Below are positions 7,737 through 9,066 of a stretch of 9,066 nt of DNA, in pieces. Origin of the DNA: CAYVBJ01 sp964415185 (GTDB lineage: Bacteria; Bacteroidota; Rhodothermia; Balneolales; Balneolaceae). A program made the translations under genes and the position numbers. Location of the stretch: contig CAYPZI010000121.1 of assembly GCA_964415185.1 (NCBI GenBank), forward strand, positions 1-9,066. Direction: 5' to 3'. The first letter of the stretch is position 1, and the number at the start of each line of letters is the position of its first letter. Under the pieces are notes generated by a model. That model searched no databases. It saw only the letters and a program-made list of their open reading frames with translations, and was not told the DNA's origin.

Positions 7737-8072
7737 TTAGGAAAGGAGCCGGGGCGGCGACCAGATCAACAAGCTGATATCCGATGAAACCGGAATATTA
7801 TTTTCTGTTAGGTGAGCTAATGGGAAATTTATAATCTGTCCGGAAAGGCCAATCGCATAACTGTTGATGGATGGACAACACTGGCAGGGACATAACGGAG
7901 AGCAGTCCTCTTGGTGATTGTCTGAATCGCATTCAAGGTTTACCGCAAAAGTAATGCTTGTTTCGTTAAATTGCTCATTCTGATGGGGTGTACCTGTTTC
8001 GGCAGCATCGCCACAAGGGGCGATAACCATGGCTATCATTAACAGGATTAATATGGATGCGGTAATTTTCAT
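7737..8072 (-). CDS. Small secreted cysteine-cluster protein, DUF6660-like, first gene of the metal efflux operon
   Basis: This 111-residue protein starts with a signal peptide (MKITASILILLMIAMVIAP, with probable cleavage near residue 20-24). After a polar His-containing region comes a dense cluster, D56-C57-S-P-L-C61-P-C63-Q-C65-C66, with another Cys at 48 and H53 nearby. It ends in a WSPPRLL tail. The order signal peptide, CSPxCxCxCC, then C-terminal WxPP matches my memory of the DUF6660 family of Bacteroidota, which often lies beside CusA/CzcA genes; the assignment is from memory only. The cluster could bind metal or form disulfides in the periplasm. The gene is 86 bases upstream of the pump on the same strand with no terminator between, so it is probably co-transcribed. 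Function is not established; a role as metal chaperone, buffer or sensor is inference. Confidence 0.7.
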   Translation of the reverse strand: MKITASILILLMIAMVIAPCGDAAETGTPHQNEQFNETSITFAVNLECDSDNHQEDCSPLCPCQCCPSINSYAIGLSGQIINFPLAHLTENNIPVSSDISLLIWSPPRLLS

Positions 8073-8089
8073 CTTAAAAGTCTAAAAAC

Positions 8090-8113
8090 GTACAGAATTA
8101 TTTCAAAATGTAC
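8090..8113. promoter_or_regulatory. Candidate operator at the metal operon promoter
   Basis: GTACA at 8090-8094 and TGTAC at 8109-8113 form a spaced inverted repeat (5-14-5) just upstream of the Cys-rich gene's start and overlapping the candidate -7 element. A metal-responsive repressor or activator could sit here. With only ten paired bases, chance is a real alternative, and no cognate regulator is encoded in the window. Confidence 0.2.
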
Positions 8114-8136
8114 AACTATGATATCGGTTAATACAA
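8104..8136 (-). promoter_or_regulatory. Candidate Bacteroidota-type promoter for the metal efflux operon
   Basis: On the minus strand TTG (8136-8134), 21 bases, then TACATTTTG (8112-8104) approximates the Bacteroidota TTG / TAnnTTTG arrangement, with one extra base inside the downstream element. Transcription would begin around 8097, giving a leader of about 25 bases before the Cys-rich gene. The match is imperfect, so confidence is low. Confidence 0.25.
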
Positions 8137-8156
8137 GAATAACTGTGTTTTATGTG

Positions 8157-8185
8157 TTGACATAAATCTGATCAATCTATATTCT
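8157..8185 (+). promoter_or_regulatory. Sigma-70-like promoter for the UPF0158 gene
   Basis: TTGACA at 8157-8162, exactly 17 bases of spacer, then TATTCT at 8180-8185 (four of six matches to TATAAT). Initiation near 8192 would give a leader of about 84 bases that contains the degenerate palindromic element at 8191-8250. The hexamers are a good match to the classical pattern, but whether this organism's primary sigma factor uses that pattern is unknown. Confidence 0.4.
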
Positions 8186-8190
8186 TATAG

Positions 8191-8250
8191 AGACCTGACC
8201 GGTTTCAACCAGAAACATATGAATTCGTGTGCAACCGGCCTTTCAGGCTG
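8191..8250. repeat. Degenerate palindromic element in the UPF0158 gene leader, related to the 3' repeat
   Basis: AGACCTGACCGGTTT at 8191-8205 matches AGACCTGACAGGTTT at 8992-9006 in 14 of 15 positions. It is followed at 8232-8249 by CAACCGGCCTTTCAGGCT, a decayed inverted partner. CCGGTT (8199-8204) pairs exactly with AACCGG (8233-8238) across 28 bases, and CCTGA (8194-8198) can extend the stem with TCAGG (8243-8247) if a small bulge is allowed. It looks like an older copy of the element at 8991-9059. In RNA it would form a stem-loop in the leader. Confidence 0.4.
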
Positions 8251-8275
8251 AACCACAAATCAAATGATGTGATCT

Positions 8276-8980
8276 ATGTCAACTATTGAACTATCCGACG
8301 AAATGCTAAACATGCTCGAAATGGCACTTAATGATAATAGTTACATGAACGAATGGTATTTTGACCTGAAAAATAATGCGGTTACAGGTATAACGGAATA
8401 TGACGACCTGGAAGAAGAGAGAGAACTGAAACAGCTCATTGAAGAAGATGTGGATGGAGAGCGGTTTATCCATATTAGCCCGGTGCCAAGCTCTGAGAAC
8501 TGGCAGCAGATGGAAGATTTCATCCTGGAACAGGAGGACCTGGATGACACTGTTCAGTCACTGCTTCTGACAGCCATCAGGGGGAGCGGTGCATTTCGCC
8601 GGTTTAACGATGCGATTGACGATGTGGGGATTCGGGACCGCTGGTATGCTTACAAAAACAGGCTGGACCGGGAAAAAGCTCTCCGTTGGCTGAAAGATCA
8701 TGAATTGATTTCAGATGAAGGCGTAGCCAAAGGGCTGAAGATGCTTGAAGATGTGGTGGCCCGGCGAGAACGGATTGAAAATGCCAAAAAGGAGATGAAG
8801 AAAGGGGCTCAGGTAGTTTGCAGCGAGACACACGGCCACGTAGATAAAATCACGCCGGGAAAAACGTATGATATCCTGGACGAACGGCCCCATGATCTGC
8901 TCATCAGGATAAAAGATGACCGCGGCAAAACCGTATGGCTGCCGAAAAGCCATTTTGACCTGGTGTCGTGTCAAGAATAA
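8276..8980 (+). CDS. UPF0158-family protein with an SH3-like C-terminal domain
   Basis: This 234-residue soluble protein has no signal peptide. Residues 1 to about 145 match the UPF0158 pattern: an acidic N-terminal segment, then FIHISPVPSSENWQQMEDFI (64-83), the hallmark RGSGAFRRF (102-110), and DRWYAYKN followed by ALRWLKDHEL (121-144). The family's biochemical function is not established. Residues about 146-177 are a charged helix. Residues about 178-230 (VVCSETHGHVD, PGKTYDILDE, LLIRIKDDRGKTVWLPKSHFDLV) resemble small SH3-like beta-barrel modules seen in phage and bacterial proteins. The start is the only ATG after an in-frame stop (ATGATGTGA at 8264-8272), so it is well fixed, although no Shine-Dalgarno is visible. 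It is divergent from the metal operon and flanked by related palindromic elements. The family call is good; the C-terminal domain call is tentative. Confidence 0.82.
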   Translation: MSTIELSDEMLNMLEMALNDNSYMNEWYFDLKNNAVTGITEYDDLEEERELKQLIEEDVDGERFIHISPVPSSENWQQMEDFILEQEDLDDTVQSLLLTAIRGSGAFRRFNDAIDDVGIRDRWYAYKNRLDREKALRWLKDHELISDEGVAKGLKMLEDVVARRERIENAKKEMKKGAQVVCSETHGHVDKITPGKTYDILDERPHDLLIRIKDDRGKTVWLPKSHFDLVSCQE

Positions 8981-8990
8981 AACTTCGGGT

Positions 8991-9059
8991 AAGACCTGAC
9001 AGGTTTTGTTTGGTAATTCATCTATAATTAGCACAGTGTATTGAAACCTGTCAGGTCTT
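8991..9059. repeat. Perfect 16-bp inverted repeat, REP-like or MITE-like element
   Basis: AAGACCTGACAGGTTT (8991-9006) is exactly the reverse complement of AAACCTGTCAGGTCTT (9044-9059), separated by 37 AT-rich bases. Each arm is itself a palindrome around one central base (ACCTG-A-CAGGT and ACCTG-T-CAGGT), so the element has nested symmetry. It starts ten bases after the UPF0158 stop and would fold into a long hairpin in the transcript, though no T-run follows to make it a classic terminator. I recall similar AAGACCTGACAGGTTT palindromes as interspersed repeats in Bacteroidota genomes; copy number here is unknown. Confidence 0.75.
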
Positions 9060-9066
9060 GATCCGA

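Noticed and set aside
9023..9028. TATAAT in the repeat spacer as a promoter.
   Set aside because: No TTGACA-like hexamer lies 16-18 bases upstream. The nearest TTG-containing hexamer is only 11 bases away.
8711..9034. A 107-codon minus-strand frame over the end of the UPF0158 gene and the 3' repeat.
   Set aside because: It is antisense to the SH3-like domain and starts inside the spacer of the inverted repeat. No recognisable protein features.
8991..9059. Reading the inverted repeat as a classic intrinsic terminator or a CRISPR unit.
   Set aside because: There is no T-run after the right arm and the loop is 37 bases long. There are only two arms, in opposite orientation, with no regular spacers.

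Overview
The window looks like chromosomal DNA of moderate GC content from the Bacteroidota/Balneolota side of the FCB group. The clues are a TonB-dependent receptor with an N-terminal carboxypeptidase-regulatory-like beta domain, a CusA/CzcA-type RND pump fused to its own TolC-like outer membrane factor, a small secreted Cys-cluster protein of the DUF6660 type, and mostly weak Shine-Dalgarno sequences. A marine or saline Balneolaceae-like bacterium would fit, but that is an inference from gene style, not a taxonomic proof.

Layout. (1) 1-736, minus strand: the N-terminal 245 residues of a TonB-dependent receptor, running off the left edge. (2) 1010-1906, plus strand: a ten-helix EamA/DMT-family transporter, transcribed divergently from the receptor and closed by a short intrinsic terminator (1913-1932). 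(3) 8072-2015, minus strand: a three-gene heavy-metal efflux operon. In transcription order it encodes a small secreted Cys-rich protein (8072-7737), a 1452-residue RND pump plus outer membrane factor fusion (7650-3292), and a lipoprotein membrane-fusion adaptor (3259-2015). (4) 8276-8980, plus strand: a UPF0158-family protein with an SH3-like C-terminal extension, divergent from the metal operon. (5) 8991-9059: a perfect 16-bp inverted repeat of an interspersed-repeat type, with a degenerate relative in the leader of the UPF0158 gene (8191-8250).

How the genes work together. The three operon products should form a complete tripartite efflux machine. The RND domain is the proton-driven inner-membrane and periplasmic pump, the lipoprotein adaptor bridges the periplasm, and the TolC-like domain is the outer-membrane duct. 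Pump and duct are translated as one chain, and the junction carries what reads as an internal signal peptide with a signal peptidase I site, so the precursor is probably cut into two proteins. The transmembrane-helix-4 signature (DFG-X3-DGA-X3-VE) points to divalent cations such as Zn, Co, Cd or Ni rather than Cu(I)/Ag(I). The Cys-rich leader gene probably has a metal-linked periplasmic role. No metal-responsive regulator is encoded in the window. The TonB receptor, EamA transporter and UPF0158 gene have no evident functional link to the operon.

The most interesting points are the pump-duct polyprotein junction, the Cys-rich companion protein, and the related palindromic elements on both sides of the UPF0158/SH3-like gene. 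I see no rRNA, tRNA, CRISPR array, transposase or prophage gene.
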